Shown here: positions 41,936 through 52,023 of the stretch, piece by piece
Layout: each line of letters begins with the position of its first letter
Numbering within the stretch: the stretch's first letter is position 1
Assembly (NCBI GenBank): GCA_963704585.1
Contig: OY969919.1
Coordinates: 2,232,001-2,296,000, forward strand
DNA length: 64,000 nucleotides
Direction: 5' to 3'
Source: Bog-756 sp963704585
GTDB taxonomy: Bacteria > Actinomycetota > Acidimicrobiia > Acidimicrobiales > RAAP-2
The notes under the pieces: generated by a model
What the model saw: the letters and a program-made list of their open reading frames with translations, nothing else
What the model was told of the DNA's origin: nothing
Databases searched by the model: none
Program-made: the position numbers and the translations under genes

Positions 41936-44354
41936 ATGACCCACCTCCTCGCCGAAGGGGGGTACCAGGCCTTCCTGCTGACGAGCACGGAGAAGACCTG
42001 GTTGGTATTCGCCATGCTCGCCGCCGTGGCCTCGATCGTGACCGGCATCCTGCTCATGCGCGGGGTGCTCGCGGCGGATCAGGGCACGGCGACGATGAAG
42101 GACATCGCGAAGGCCATCCAGGAGGGCGCCGAGGCCTTCCTCTCCCGCCAGTTCAGGACGATCCTCCTCATCATCGTCCCGCTCGCGGTGCTCATCTTCT
42201 TCACCGCGACGAAGGTCACCCACACGGTCAACCATCTGGTCACGCTCAACGGTGCCGTGGTCGTCGTGCACCAGACGGTCACCGACCTGTCCTTCGCCCA
42301 GGCGGGCATCTACCGCGTGCTCTGCTTCCTCGCCGGCGCCCTCTGCTCGGGTCTGACCGGCTTCATCGGGATGAGCCTCGCGGTGCGGGGCAACGTCCGC
42401 ACGGCGGCGGCAGCGCGCGACGGCCAGCTCCCCCCGGCCCTGCGGGTCGCCTTCCGCACCGGCGCGATCACCGGCCTCTTCTGCGTCGGACTCGGCCTGC
42501 TCGGGGCGACGATCATCGTCTTCATCTTCCAGAACACCGCGACCTCGGTGCTGGTGGGCTTCGGCTTCGGCGCCTCGCTCCTCGCCCTCTTCATGCGGGT
42601 CGGCGGCGGCATCTTCACCAAGGCGGCCGACGTGGGCGCCGACCTGGTCGGCAAGGTCGAGGCGGGGATCCCCGAGGACGACCCCCGCAACGCGGCCACC
42701 ATCGCCGACAACGTGGGCGACAACGTCGGGGACTGCGCCGGGATGGCCGCCGACCTCTTCGAGTCCTACGTGATCACGATCATCGCGGCCATCATCCTCG
42801 GCGTCGCGGCCTTCGGCTCGATCGGGTTGGGCGGGATCGCCGGTCGGACGGTCGTCTTCCCGATCGTGGTCCCCGCGATCGGCATCCTCGCGACCATCAT
42901 CGGCGTCTTCGTCGTGCGCGCGAGGGGCACCGACCGCAACGCGATGGCGCCGATCAACCGCGGGGTCTGGACGGCGGCGATCCTCACCATCGGCGGCACC
43001 GCGATCGTCGCCGGCGCGTACATGCACTACTGGAAGGCCTTCTACGCGGTCCTCACCGGTGTGGTGCTCATGCTCGTGGCCAGCCAGATCACCGAGCACT
43101 TCACCTCGACGGAGCGCAGTCCCGTCCGCGAGATCGCCGAGTCCGCGCGGACCGGTCCCGCGACCACCACGCTCGCGGGCATCGCGATCGGCCTCGAGTC
43201 GTCGGTCTGGGCGATCATCGCGATCGTCATCGCGATCGCGGTCTGCGTGAGCATGGCCAACGGCAACATCGAGCTCTCGCTCTACCTGGTGTCGCTCGCG
43301 GGCATCGGCATGCTCTCGACCGCCGGGATGATCGTCTCGGAGGACAGCTTCGGACCCGTGTCGGACAACGCGGCCGGTGTCGCCGAGATGTCGGGCGAGT
43401 TCACCGGCGAGGCCGAGCGGGTCATGGTGAGCCTCGACGCGGTCGGCAACACGACCAAGGCGGTCACCAAGGGTGTGGCGATCGGCTCGGCGGTCATCGC
43501 CTCGGTCTCGCTGTTCGCCTCCTTCATCGAGACGATCGGATCGCAGCTCGGGCTCACCCGGCTCAGCCAGGCCCGGGTCGGCAACGGCGGGATCAACTGG
43601 CTGTTCAGTGCCCAGGAGACCCAGATCAACGTCTCCCACCCGACGATCTTCATCGGGGTGCTGATCGGCGGCTCGATCGCCTTCATCTTCTCGGCGCTCG
43701 CGATCCGGGCCGTCGGCAGGTCGGCCGGCACCGTCGTCCAGGAGGTGCGCCGCCAATTCCGCGAGCACCCCGGGATCATGGACTACACCGAAAAGCCCGA
43801 GTACGGGAAGGTCATCTCGATCTGCACCGCGGCTTCGCAGCGCGAGCTCGCGACACCCGCCCTGCTCGCGGTGCTCACCCCGGTCATCGTCGGCTTCGGC
43901 ATCAACTACTACGCGCTCGGCGCCTTCCTCGTCGGCGCGATCCTCACCGGTCAGCTGATGGCCAACTTCCTCTCGAACTCCGGCGGGGCTTGGGACAACG
44001 CGAAGAAGTACATCGAGGACGGCAACGAGGGCGGCAAGGGCTCCGAGGCGCACAAGGCCGCGGTCATCGGCGACACGATCGGCGACCCGTTCAAGGACAC
44101 CGCGGGTCCCGCGCTCAACCCGCTCATCAAGGTCATGAACCTCGTCTCGCTTCTGATCCTGCCCGCGGTCATCACGCTGCGCCGCGCACACCGGCGCGCG
44201 CCTCGCGATCGCCGGCGTCGCGCTGGTCGTCCTGCTGGCGTCCATCGCGTTCTCCAAGCGCAAGACCGTCGCGATGGACAGCGAACTGCCGGCCTCGGAG
44301 GAGGCCGCGCTGGACAAGGCCGCGGCCGTCGGGATGGAAGCGTCACACGACTGA
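41936..44354 (+). CDS. hppA: K+-independent H+-translocating pyrophosphatase, C-terminally frameshifted
   Basis: This membrane PPase of about 800 residues with 15-16 helices couples PPi hydrolysis to proton export. Catalytic motifs are EGAEAFLSRQ, DVGADLVGKVEAGIPEDDPR, DNVGDNVGDCAG and GSEAHKAAVIGDTIGDPFKD. K508 in GNTTKAVTKG occupies the position that makes the enzyme K+-independent. After LLILPAVITLR the frame shifts: removing one base near 44175-44189 restores TGARLAIAGVALVVLLASIA and the stop at 44354. The uninterrupted frame instead runs with an arginine-rich nonsense tail to 44434. Confidence 0.88.
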
Positions 44355-44444
44355 AGGTGCAGGTCAGTGCTGTGACGGCGCCGCTTCGCGCCGTCCACGG
44401 GGTTGACAACCGCGCACCCCACCGTTCACCCTGAGGCCACAGCC

Positions 44445-47400
44445 ATGGCAGCAACCGATCTGACGGACACGTCCCCAACCAGCGACGCCGGCGACGGCCG
44501 CGGCCGCCAGGCGCGCGCGTCGGGCGGTGCGAAGCCGCTGGTGATCGTCGAGTCGCCCGCGAAGGCCAAGACGATCGCCGGGCTGCTCGGCCCGGACTAC
44601 GTGGTCGAGTCGTCGATCGGCCACATCCGCGACCTGCCCCGCCGCGCAGACGAGGTGCCCGCCGCGTACAAGGGCGAGTCGTGGTCCCGGCTCGGCGTCG
44701 ACGTCGACAACGGCTTCAAGCCGCTCTATGTCGTCTCGTCCGACAAGCGATCACAGGTCGCGAAGTTGAAGCAGCTGGTGAAGCAGGCCAGCGAGGTCTA
44801 CCTCGCCTCCGACGAGGACCGCGAAGGCGAGTCGATCGCCTGGCACCTGCTCGAGGTGCTCGCCCCGAAGGTGCCGGTCAAGCGCATGGTCTTCCACGAG
44901 ATCACCCGACCCGCGATCGAGCGGGCGGTCCACGAGTGGCGCGATCTCGACCGCCGGCTCGTCGACGCGCAGGAGGCACGCCGCATCCTCGACCGCCTCT
45001 ACGGCTACGAGGTCTCGCCGGTGCTCTGGAAGAAGGTCATGCCGAGGCTCTCGGCGGGCCGGGTGCAGAGCGTGGCGACCCGCATGGTCGTCGAGCGCGA
45101 GCGGGGGCGGATGGCCTTCGTCTCGGCCGGATGGTGGGGGATCGACGTGACCGTCGCCAGCCGCGCGACCGACGCCCTGCCTGAGGGCACGCCCCGGACG
45201 TTCAAGGCGGCGCTCTCCGCCGTGGACGGCAAGCCGCTCGCCGCCGGGCGCGACTTCGGCGAATCGGGCGCGCTGCGCACCCCGGAGTCGGTGGTCCTCC
45301 TCGACGAGGCGGGGGCCCGATCGCTCGCCGCCGGGCTCGGCGGGGCGGCCTTCACCGTGCGGTCGGTGACCGAGAAGCCGTTCCGCCGCTCGCCGTCCGC
45401 GCCGTTCATGACCTCGACACTGCAGCAGGAGGCCGGGCGCAAGCTCCGGTTCGGCTCGCGTCGGACGATGCAGATCGCGCAGCGCCTCTACGAAGAGGGC
45501 TGGATCACCTACATGCGCACCGACTCGACCACACTGTCGAGCCAGGCGCTCGACGCGGCGCGCTCGCAGGCGACCGCGCTCTACGGCGCCGGATATGTGC
45601 CGGCCCAGCCGCGGCGGTACGAGCGGAAGGTCAAGAACGCACAGGAGGCGCACGAGGCCATCCGGCCCGCCGGGGAGGTCTTCCGTACCCCCGACGAGGC
45701 GGCCCGCTCCCTCTCCGGCGACGAGCTCCGCCTCTACGACCTCATCTGGATGCGGACCGTGGCCTCGCAGATGGTCGACGCCACCGGGACGAGCGCGCAG
45801 GTCCGGCTGTCCGCGACCTCCGCCGAGGCCGGCGGTCGCCGGCGCGACGCGGAGTTCACCGCGTCGGGCAAGGTCATCACCTTCCCGGGCTACCTCCGGG
45901 CCTACGTCGAGGGCGAGGACGACCCCGACGCCGAGCTGGCCGACCGTGAGGTCCACCTCCCACCGCTCGCCGAGGGCGACGCGGTCGACGTCGAGGGGCT
46001 CGAGCCCGGCTCCCACGCCACCCAGCCGCCCACGCGCTACACCGAGGCTTCGCTGGTCAAGGCGATGGAAGAGCTCGGGGTGGGCCGGCCCTCGACCTAC
46101 GCGAGCGTGATCGCGACGATCCTCGACCGCGGCTACGTCTGGAAGAAGGGCACCGCACTGGTCCCGACCTTCACCGCGTTCGCGGTGGTCGGGCTCCTCG
46201 AGCGCTACTTCGGCGACCTCGTCGACTACGGCTTCACCGCGTCGATGGAGGACGATCTCGACGCGATCGCCTCGGGTGACGAAGAGGCGCTGCCCTGGCT
46301 GACCCGCTTCTACTTCGGCGAGTCCGGTGACGGGGGCACGCCGCCGGGCGAGGACGGACGGGCAGGCGACGGCGTCCACGCCTCGGGCATGGGACTCAAG
46401 CGCGAGGTCAGCACCTACCTCGGCGAGATCGACGCCCGCGAGATCAACTCGATCCCGATCGGCGCCGGTGCCGACGGCGAGCCGATCCTGGTTCGGGTCG
46501 GACGGTACGGCCCGTACCTGCAGCGCGGCGAGGACCGGGTCTCGATCCCAGACGACCTCGCGCCCGACGAGCTCACGGTCGGGCACGCCGAAGAGCTGCT
46601 CGCCGCGCCGTCGTCCGACCGCGAGCTCGGGACCGACCCGACGACCGGGCACCCGGTCCTGCTCAAGGCGGGGCGATTCGGTCCCTACGTCCAGCTCGGC
46701 GAGCTCGTCGACGGCGCCGACAAGCCGCGGACCTCGTCGCTCTTCTCGTCCATGTCACCCACGACGCTCACCCTCGCGGAGGCCCTCCAGCTGCTGAGCA
46801 TCCCGCGGACGGTCGGGACGGATCCCGGGAGCGGGGAGGAGATCGTCGCGCACAACGGTCGCTTCGGCCCCTACCTCAAGCGGGGGACCGACACCCGGAG
46901 CCTGCTCACCGAGGACCAGCTCATCTCCGTCACCCTCGACGAGGCGCTCGCGCTCTTCGCACAGCCCAAGACGCGCGGGCGCAACGCGCGTGGACCGCTG
47001 CGTGACCTCGGCAACGACCCCGGCACCGGGCTGCCGATGGTGGTGAAGGACGGCCGGTTCGGCCCGTACGTGACCGACGGGACGACCAACGCCTCACTAC
47101 GCCGCGGCGACGACGTGGACGACCTCACCGTGGAGCGCGCGGCCGAGCTGCTCGCCGAGCGCCGGGCGGCCGGCCCGTCGAAGAAACAGGCCGCGAGGAA
47201 GAAGGCGACCGCCAAAAAGAAGGCGCCCGCCAAAAAGAAGGCGCCCGCCAGAAAGTCGGCGCCCGCCAAAAAGACGACGGCGAAGAAGGCCGCGTCGACG
47301 CGTGCCGTCGCGACGAAGGGCGATGCGTCGACGGCGGCGCCGTCCAAGTCCTCGGCGAAGAAGGCGCCTGCCAAAAAGACCCCGGCCAGGAAGACCACCG

Positions 47401-47468
47401 CGAGGAAGGCCCCGGCGCGGCAGCGGGCGGCCACGTCGCGCCCGGACCCCCCGTCGGGCGAGGAGTGA
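44445..47468 (+). CDS. topA: DNA topoisomerase I
   Basis: The 1007-residue type IA topoisomerase relaxes negative supercoils. It has a Toprim domain (about 30-155: LVIVESPAKAKTIAGLLG and ASDEDREGESIAWHL), the catalytic domain with nucleophile Y356 in WITYMRTDSTTLS, and repeated C-terminal four-strand modules (GRFGPYVQLG, NGRFGPYLKRG, DGRFGPYVTDG) instead of zinc fingers. A lysine/alanine/proline-rich tail (about 905-1000), typical of actinobacterial TopA, binds DNA. A TTG at 44403 is an alternative start. It overlaps tmk by four bases. Confidence 0.95.
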   Translation: MAATDLTDTSPTSDAGDGRGRQARASGGAKPLVIVESPAKAKTIAGLLGPDYVVESSIGHIRDLPRRADEVPAAYKGESWSRLGVDVDNGFKPLYVVSSDKRSQVAKLKQLVKQASEVYLASDEDREGESIAWHLLEVLAPKVPVKRMVFHEITRPAIERAVHEWRDLDRRLVDAQEARRILDRLYGYEVSPVLWKKVMPRLSAGRVQSVATRMVVERERGRMAFVSAGWWGIDVTVASRATDALPEGTPRTFKAALSAVDGKPLAAGRDFGESGALRTPESVVLLDEAGARSLAAGLGGAAFTVRSVTEKPFRRSPSAPFMTSTLQQEAGRKLRFGSRRTMQIAQRLYEEGWITYMRTDSTTLSSQALDAARSQATALYGAGYVPAQPRRYERKVKNAQEAHEAIRPAGEVFRTPDEAARSLSGDELRLYDLIWMRTVASQMVDATGTSAQVRLSATSAEAGGRRRDAEFTASGKVITFPGYLRAYVEGEDDPDAELADREVHLPPLAEGDAVDVEGLEPGSHATQPPTRYTEASLVKAMEELGVGRPSTYASVIATILDRGYVWKKGTALVPTFTAFAVVGLLERYFGDLVDYGFTASMEDDLDAIASGDEEALPWLTRFYFGESGDGGTPPGEDGRAGDGVHASGMGLKREVSTYLGEIDAREINSIPIGAGADGEPILVRVGRYGPYLQRGEDRVSIPDDLAPDELTVGHAEELLAAPSSDRELGTDPTTGHPVLLKAGRFGPYVQLGELVDGADKPRTSSLFSSMSPTTLTLAEALQLLSIPRTVGTDPGSGEEIVAHNGRFGPYLKRGTDTRSLLTEDQLISVTLDEALALFAQPKTRGRNARGPLRDLGNDPGTGLPMVVKDGRFGPYVTDGTTNASLRRGDDVDDLTVERAAELLAERRAAGPSKKQAARKKATAKKKAPAKKKAPARKSAPAKKTTAKKAASTRAVATKGDASTAAPSKSSAKKAPAKKTPARKTTARKAPARQRAATSRPDPPSGEE

Positions 47469-48100
47469 CCGAGGCGACGAGGGGCCGGCTCGTCGCCTTC
47501 GAAGGGATCGACGGCTCCGGCAAGTCGACGCAGGCGGCGCTGCTGGCCGAGCGGCTCGGCGCCGTCCTCACCTACGAGCCGGGCGCGACCCCGCTCGGGT
47601 CCTCGCTCCGCCGGCTCCTGCTCGATCCCGATCGGGCCGCCGTGGGTGAGCGCGCGGAGGCCCTGCTCATGGCCGCCGACCGGGCGCAGCACGTCGTCGA
47701 GGTGGTCGAGCCGGAGCTCGCCCGCGGCGTCTGGGTGGTGACCGACCGCTTCTCCGCGTCGACCCTCGCCTACCAGGGCTACGGGCGCGGGCTCGACCTC
47801 GCCGAGCTCGAGATGCTGGTGTCGTGGGCCACCGACGGCCTCGTGCCCGATCTCACCGTCCTCGTCGACGTGCCGGTCCCCGTCGCGCTCGGACGCCGCG
47901 GGTCGGCCGGTGAGGACCGGTTCGAGTCGCAGGACGGCGGCTTCCACCAGCGGGTGGCCGACGGGTTCCACGCCCTCGCGGCGCGGGCGACCAGCCCGTG
48001 GCTGGTGGTCGACGGCAGCCGCCCGGTCGAGGAGGTCGCGGCCGAGGTCGCCCGCAGGGCCGAGCGGATCCTCGGCGCGGGTCGTACCGATGCCCGCTGA
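47465..48100 (+). CDS. tmk: Thymidylate kinase
   Basis: The 211-residue enzyme phosphorylates dTMP to dTDP. It has a P-loop FEGIDGSGKSTQ (12-23), the dTMP-binding TDRFSASTLAYQGYGRGL segment and a LID region (GRRGSAGEDRFESQ). It starts at GTG overlapping the topA stop and its end overlaps the holB ATG by 11 bp, so topA-tmk-holB is one translationally coupled operon of DNA replication functions. Confidence 0.94.
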   Translation: MTEATRGRLVAFEGIDGSGKSTQAALLAERLGAVLTYEPGATPLGSSLRRLLLDPDRAAVGERAEALLMAADRAQHVVEVVEPELARGVWVVTDRFSASTLAYQGYGRGLDLAELEMLVSWATDGLVPDLTVLVDVPVPVALGRRGSAGEDRFESQDGGFHQRVADGFHALAARATSPWLVVDGSRPVEEVAAEVARRAERILGAGRTDAR

Positions 48101-49220
48101 GCACCGGTCGCCGGCGGGCGTTCCGACCGACCTGCCCGCGCTCGGGCTCTTCGACGAGGTTGTCGGCCAGTCGAACGCAGTCGCGCAGCTGCGCGCCGCG
48201 GCGCGCCGGCCGGTCCACGCGTACCTGCTCGTCGGCCCTCCCGGCTCGGGCAAGCGCGCCGCCGCGGGGGCGTTCGCCGCGGCGCTCCTCTGCCCGCACG
48301 GTGGTTGCGGAGCGTGCAACGCCTGCCGCCGTGCGCTCGCGGGGAGCCATCCCGACCTCGTCGCCGCCGACCGCACCGGCGCGGGCCTCGAGGTCGACGA
48401 GGCCCGCGCGATCGCGGTGCGGGCCCAACGCCGGCCGCTCGAGGCTGCCCGGCAGGTCCTGCTCGTCCCCGACGTGCACCTCGCCGAGCGCGCCGCGCCC
48501 GCGCTGCTCAAGACCGTCGAGGAGCCGCCGCCCTCGACCGTCTTCGTGCTGCTCGCCGACGATCTGCCGGCCGGGCTCGCCACGATCGCGAGCCGGTGCG
48601 TGACCATCCGCTTCGATCCGGTGCCCGCGCCCGTGCTCGCGGCATGGCTCGTCACCCGCGGCGTCGACCCCGCGCTCGCCGACGCGGTCGCGGCTGCCGC
48701 AGGCGGACGGATCGACCGCGCCCGGCTCCTCGCCGACGACCCGGGGTTCGCCGCACGCCAGGAGCAGTGGCGGACCGTGCCCTCCCGGCTCGACGGCACC
48801 GGCGCCCAGGCCGCGATCGTCTCCTCGGAGCTGGTCGGCTGGGCGGACGAGGCGCTCGCACCGCTCCGCGAGCAGCACGCACGCGAGCTCACCGAGCTCA
48901 CGGACGAGGCAGAGGCGCTCGGGGCGAAGGGCATCCCCGGGCGACGGCAGGTCGAGGAGCGCCAGCGGCGCGAGGAGCGTCGGTGGCGGACCGACGACCT
49001 GCGATCAGGGCTCGCCACCCTGGCCGGCGTCTACCGCGACCGACTGGTCGCCGCGACGGCGTCCGGCGGCGCGGTCACCGCAGGAGAGGCAGGCGCCCGA
49101 CGGCGCGCGGTGCGTCACGTGGAGGCAGTGCGCGAGGCGTCGGCCGCGCTCGGGCGCAACGCGAACGAGGCGCTCGTGCTCGATGCCCTCCTGGTCGAGC
49201 TCTCGGGGTTGCTCGACTGA
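48090..49220 (+). CDS. holB: DNA polymerase III delta-prime subunit
   Basis: The 376-residue clamp-loader subunit of the AAA+ fold begins LPALGLFDEVVGQSNAV. The Walker A-like sequence GPPGSGKRAAAG is followed by a four-cysteine zinc site (CPHGGCGACNAC), and ALLKTVEEPPPSTVFVLLAD and SRCVTIRF complete the family pattern. It loads the beta clamp with DnaX and HolA. Its position behind tmk is the standard bacterial order. Confidence 0.92.
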   Translation: MPAEHRSPAGVPTDLPALGLFDEVVGQSNAVAQLRAAARRPVHAYLLVGPPGSGKRAAAGAFAAALLCPHGGCGACNACRRALAGSHPDLVAADRTGAGLEVDEARAIAVRAQRRPLEAARQVLLVPDVHLAERAAPALLKTVEEPPPSTVFVLLADDLPAGLATIASRCVTIRFDPVPAPVLAAWLVTRGVDPALADAVAAAAGGRIDRARLLADDPGFAARQEQWRTVPSRLDGTGAQAAIVSSELVGWADEALAPLREQHARELTELTDEAEALGAKGIPGRRQVEERQRREERRWRTDDLRSGLATLAGVYRDRLVAATASGGAVTAGEAGARRRAVRHVEAVREASAALGRNANEALVLDALLVELSGLLD

Positions 49221-49221
49221 G

Positions 49222-49254
49222 CCGTCCCGGGAGAGGCTCCGTCCCGGGAGAGGC
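49222..49254. repeat. Direct repeat of 16 bp before tRNA-Thr
   Basis: CCGTCCCGGGAGAGGC occurs at 49222-49237 and 49239-49254, one base apart, in the gap between holB and tRNA-Thr. Each copy contains the palindromic CCCGGG core. It may be a small duplication near the tRNA promoter. Confidence 0.6.
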
Positions 49255-49285
49255 CGCCGCGGCGTCGGATAAGTTGTACACCCGC

Positions 49286-49361
49286 GCCTGGGTAGCTCAG
49301 TCGGTAGAGCAACGCACTCGTAATGCGTAGGTCAGGAGTTCAAATCTCCTCCCAGGCTCCA
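49286..49361 (+). tRNA. tRNA-Thr (anticodon CGT)
   Basis: The acceptor GCCTGGG pairs with CCCAGGC, the anticodon stem ACGCA/TGCGT encloses CTCGTAA (anticodon CGT), the T loop is TTCAAAT, and CCA is encoded at 49359-49361. Its last 49 bases are repeated exactly at 56224-56272, marking it as the attachment site of the island to its right. Confidence 0.95.
49313..49361. repeat. attL: 49-bp direct repeat inside tRNA-Thr
   Basis: The 3' part of tRNA-Thr from the anticodon stem to CCA is identical over 49 bp to 56224-56272. The copy here keeps the tRNA functional. Confidence 0.9.
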
Positions 49362-49405
49362 GGTCAGACTGCTCATCGCGCCAAGCCGCCCGCCGATGAG
49401 TTGTA

Positions 49406-49822
49406 TCAGATGCTGCCTCTGGGGGCGACCCACTCCTGTTCGGCGCCGCCGACTGCCCCGACTCGTTCGAAGTCGGCATCGTAGTGAAGGACAATGAGTC
49501 CGGCCGACCGGGCGGCTGCCGAGATGATGACGTCAGGGATGGCCAGCCGGTGCTGTCCTTGCTTGGCTAGCTCGTGCTGGAGGTCGATGGCGAGGTCGAG
49601 TACCTCTGGGGTGATCGGGGCGCTGTCGAGGCTGCGACGTTCGAGGAGAACCGCCTCGTAGTCAGCAAGTCTCCGGCTGGAGTACAGCACCTCCAGGTCG
49701 ACGATTGCACAGGTGGCGATCAGACCCTCTTCGAGGAGCGGTCGGAGTCGCGCCTCCACGACCGGATTCGGGAAGCGGGCGAGAGCGCTCTTGTCGGCCA
49801 GGTAGCGGGCGTTCAGCGCCAC
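49406..49822 (-). CDS. vapC: VapC-type PIN-domain toxin
   Basis: The 138-residue PIN-domain ribonuclease has its acidic metal-binding residues at D10 (YLADKSALAR), E44 (VDLEVLY), D97 (IPDVIISAAA) and D115/D117 (HYDADFE), as in VapC toxins that cleave tRNA or rRNA. It begins at a GTG that overlaps the end of the antitoxin gene by 10 bp, the standard coupled order with antitoxin first. It lies 45 bp from the tRNA-Thr att site, where it may help stabilise the island. Confidence 0.9.
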   Translation of the reverse strand: MALNARYLADKSALARFPNPVVEARLRPLLEEGLIATCAIVDLEVLYSSRRLADYEAVLLERRSLDSAPITPEVLDLAIDLQHELAKQGQHRLAIPDVIISAAARSAGLIVLHYDADFERVGAVGGAEQEWVAPRGSI

Positions 49823-50019
49823 GCGCCCGACATCACCGAGGCATCATCCAGGTCGAGTCCGGCCATCGCTCCCAGCCGGTCGGCATGACTGCGACGGCGA
49901 GCAGCCAACACGACCGATTCGAGAGAGCGGTTGACGGTCTCCTTCATGGTCGACGCCCCGAGGATGGAAGTGGCCTCAGCGAGGAGTTCATTGTCGATGT
50001 CAACCAGGTGCTTACTCAT
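49813..50019 (-). CDS. vapB: VapB-type antitoxin
   Basis: The 68-residue partner of VapC has an N-terminal Arc/MetJ-like part, KHLVDIDNELLAEATSILGA then STMKETVNRSLES (ribbon-helix-helix), followed by a C-terminal segment that would wrap the toxin. The frame is open upstream, but ATG 50019 is fixed by a TATACT box exactly 6 nt before it, indicating a leaderless mRNA. VapB proteins usually autorepress their promoter in complex with VapC. Confidence 0.88.
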   Translation of the reverse strand: MSKHLVDIDNELLAEATSILGASTMKETVNRSLESVVLAARRRSHADRLGAMAGLDLDDASVMSGAWR

Positions 50020-50025
50020 GGATTC

Positions 50026-50031
50026 AGTATA
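50026..50031 (-). promoter_or_regulatory. Leaderless -10 element of vapBC
   Basis: On the minus strand TATACT is followed by 6 nt and the ATG at 50019. The surrounding AT-rich stretch (50020-50056) stands out from the GC-rich background and is the likely site of VapBC autoregulation. Confidence 0.6.
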
Positions 50032-50192
50032 TCTCTTAGGTGCCGTTGAATATAGATCCCGTGGCCGGGCTGGTGCGGATACCCCCATGTCCGAGGCGGC
50101 ATGGGCCGCCCGCACCAAGACGGGCATCGCCCTGCAGGCAAGGGCCTCGCGTTTGCAGCAACTCTTCGCGGTGGCGCAAGTCTCTACTCAGG

Positions 50193-52019
50193 TCAGGCCG
50201 ACTCGGCCTGCAGGATCTCCGCCACGGGCCGGCGGGCGGCGACGCGGGCGGGGACAGCAGTGAGCCCTGCCACCACGACAAGGGTCCCGATCACCACCGC
50301 GATCAACCACCCGATCGACGGGTAGGCCATCGCTCCCCCGTGTTTGACCGAGGCGTACAGCCCGATGCCTCCGGGAATGCCCAGAAGGGCGCCTGCCAGT
50401 GCGGGAAGCACCTGCGCCAAAGACAACCCGGCGGTGATTTGGTCGGGAGTGGCACCGAGGGCGCGGGTCACTGCCGAGAGGTGTCGCGAGTCCTGTGCAG
50501 TTGCCCTCGTGATGAAGACGGCGTTCACCGCGGCCAGAGCGATGAGCATGACGGTGATGACCAGTAACACCTCATTCGCTCGGTCGGTCCGCGGATTGTC
50601 CAATCCCGACGATCCGACCAGGTGCGAGCCGCTGAGCCGGGCGTGGGCGATCGCCACCGCGACGACCCCACTGACGGTGACGGCGATACTGAGAACATTG
50701 AGCACCGCCCGACGGGGGCGGCGGGCAGCCACCCGTACTGCGAGGAGCAGCGGGACCGGCAGCCGCGCCGACAAGTTGACCAGGAGTGCCCGGCGGCGCG
50801 GCGGTCGAGCGGTGTCGGCCAAGGCGCGGATCGTGCTGGTGCGGGCCGACCGAAAGGCCGGGACGACTGCGGCCACCGCCGCCACTGCCACCGCCACGAG
50901 CACCACGACCCCGACGTCGACCACGGTGAGGGGCGGTGCTCCGGGAGTACCCAGCAGGCCAGCACCGGGACCGGTGAGCAGCGGAGCGGCCGACCATCCG
51001 ACCACCAGCCCGATCACCGCCGCGACAACGGCGAGAGCGAGGTACTCGGCGAGCAGCACGGCCGCTACCAGTCCCGGGGTGGCACCGACTGCCTTGAGCA
51101 GACCGACCCTGCGGAGCTGCTCCGCCATCCGGCCGCCGACCAGCACCGCCACGCTCGCCACGGCGAGAATGGCCAGCAGCCAGCTCCCGACGAGCATGAC
51201 CAGCTGTTCGCTCTTGACCAGCTTGGCATCCTGCTGGCTGATGCTCTCCCACGAGGTCAGGAAGGGCGCGGTCGACGAAGGACCATCGACGTTGCGCGAG
51301 TCGGCGAAAGACTGCGCTTCAGCCGGGTCGGCCAGCTTCAGGTTCAAGAAGTAGGAAAGTGGCGCCATCGGTGTCGCCAGACTCTGGACATCCGCTCGAG
51401 TGAGCCACATCAATCCGGTGTTGTCCGACGTCGTCTGCGAGTAGGGCAGGTTGCAGCCGACCAGGCAGATCTGCGGAAACGGAGGCAAGGCAGCGGTGAC
51501 CGCAACGCCTGCCACTTGAAAGGACCGGCCGTTGAGCGTGATCGCATCACCCACGTGCACGCCGAGTGCGTCGGCGAAGCTCCGCTCGACCACCACCCCG
51601 CCGGGTCGTACCCAGCCGCCCTGGGTCACCTTGGGCTGGTCGACAAGGGCCCGGGTCGCGTCCCGGCCCTCGACCTCCGCCCCGCCGGTGATGCCGCCGA
51701 ACCTCAGTACCGCTGTGGTGACTGGAAAGGGACCGGAACTGTGCGTGACACCCGGGGCCTGCTTCAAGGACTGCAGGGCGGCAAGTGCGGCGGGGGTGGT
51801 CACGCCGTCTTGTGTCGTGCCCCCTACGGCAACCACGTCCGGCCCGGCCGTCGCCGCCCGTGTGGCCGCATAGGGCTGCGCGGTCGCCCCGTGCAGGACG
51901 AGACCGAGCGTCAGGGCGGTGGTCGCCGCCATCATGACCAGCACCAGCATCGCCGCCTCACCGCGGCGCCGACCGACGTCGCGCGCCGCAAGTCGGCAGA
52001 CGAGGAAGAGCCGGCCCAT
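50193..52019 (-). CDS. ABC transporter permease, FtsX/MacB type
   Basis: The 608-residue permease has an N-terminal transmembrane helix (about 20-42), an external MacB_PCD-like domain (about 50-270), then two sets of FtsX-type helices (about 275-400 and 425-600). GRMAEQLRRVGLLKAVGATPG is the characteristic segment after the first core helix, and a second copy (LSAVTRALGATPDQI) marks the repeat. It lies 4 bp downstream of the ATPase gene under a PadR regulator. Such exporters move lipids, lipoproteins or antibiotics. The substrate is unknown. Confidence 0.88.
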   Translation of the reverse strand: MGRLFLVCRLAARDVGRRRGEAAMLVLVMMAATTALTLGLVLHGATAQPYAATRAATAGPDVVAVGGTTQDGVTTPAALAALQSLKQAPGVTHSSGPFPVTTAVLRFGGITGGAEVEGRDATRALVDQPKVTQGGWVRPGGVVVERSFADALGVHVGDAITLNGRSFQVAGVAVTAALPPFPQICLVGCNLPYSQTTSDNTGLMWLTRADVQSLATPMAPLSYFLNLKLADPAEAQSFADSRNVDGPSSTAPFLTSWESISQQDAKLVKSEQLVMLVGSWLLAILAVASVAVLVGGRMAEQLRRVGLLKAVGATPGLVAAVLLAEYLALAVVAAVIGLVVGWSAAPLLTGPGAGLLGTPGAPPLTVVDVGVVVLVAVAVAAVAAVVPAFRSARTSTIRALADTARPPRRRALLVNLSARLPVPLLLAVRVAARRPRRAVLNVLSIAVTVSGVVAVAIAHARLSGSHLVGSSGLDNPRTDRANEVLLVITVMLIALAAVNAVFITRATAQDSRHLSAVTRALGATPDQITAGLSLAQVLPALAGALLGIPGGIGLYASVKHGGAMAYPSIGWLIAVVIGTLVVVAGLTAVPARVAARRPVAEILQAESA

Positions 52020-52023
52020 GACC

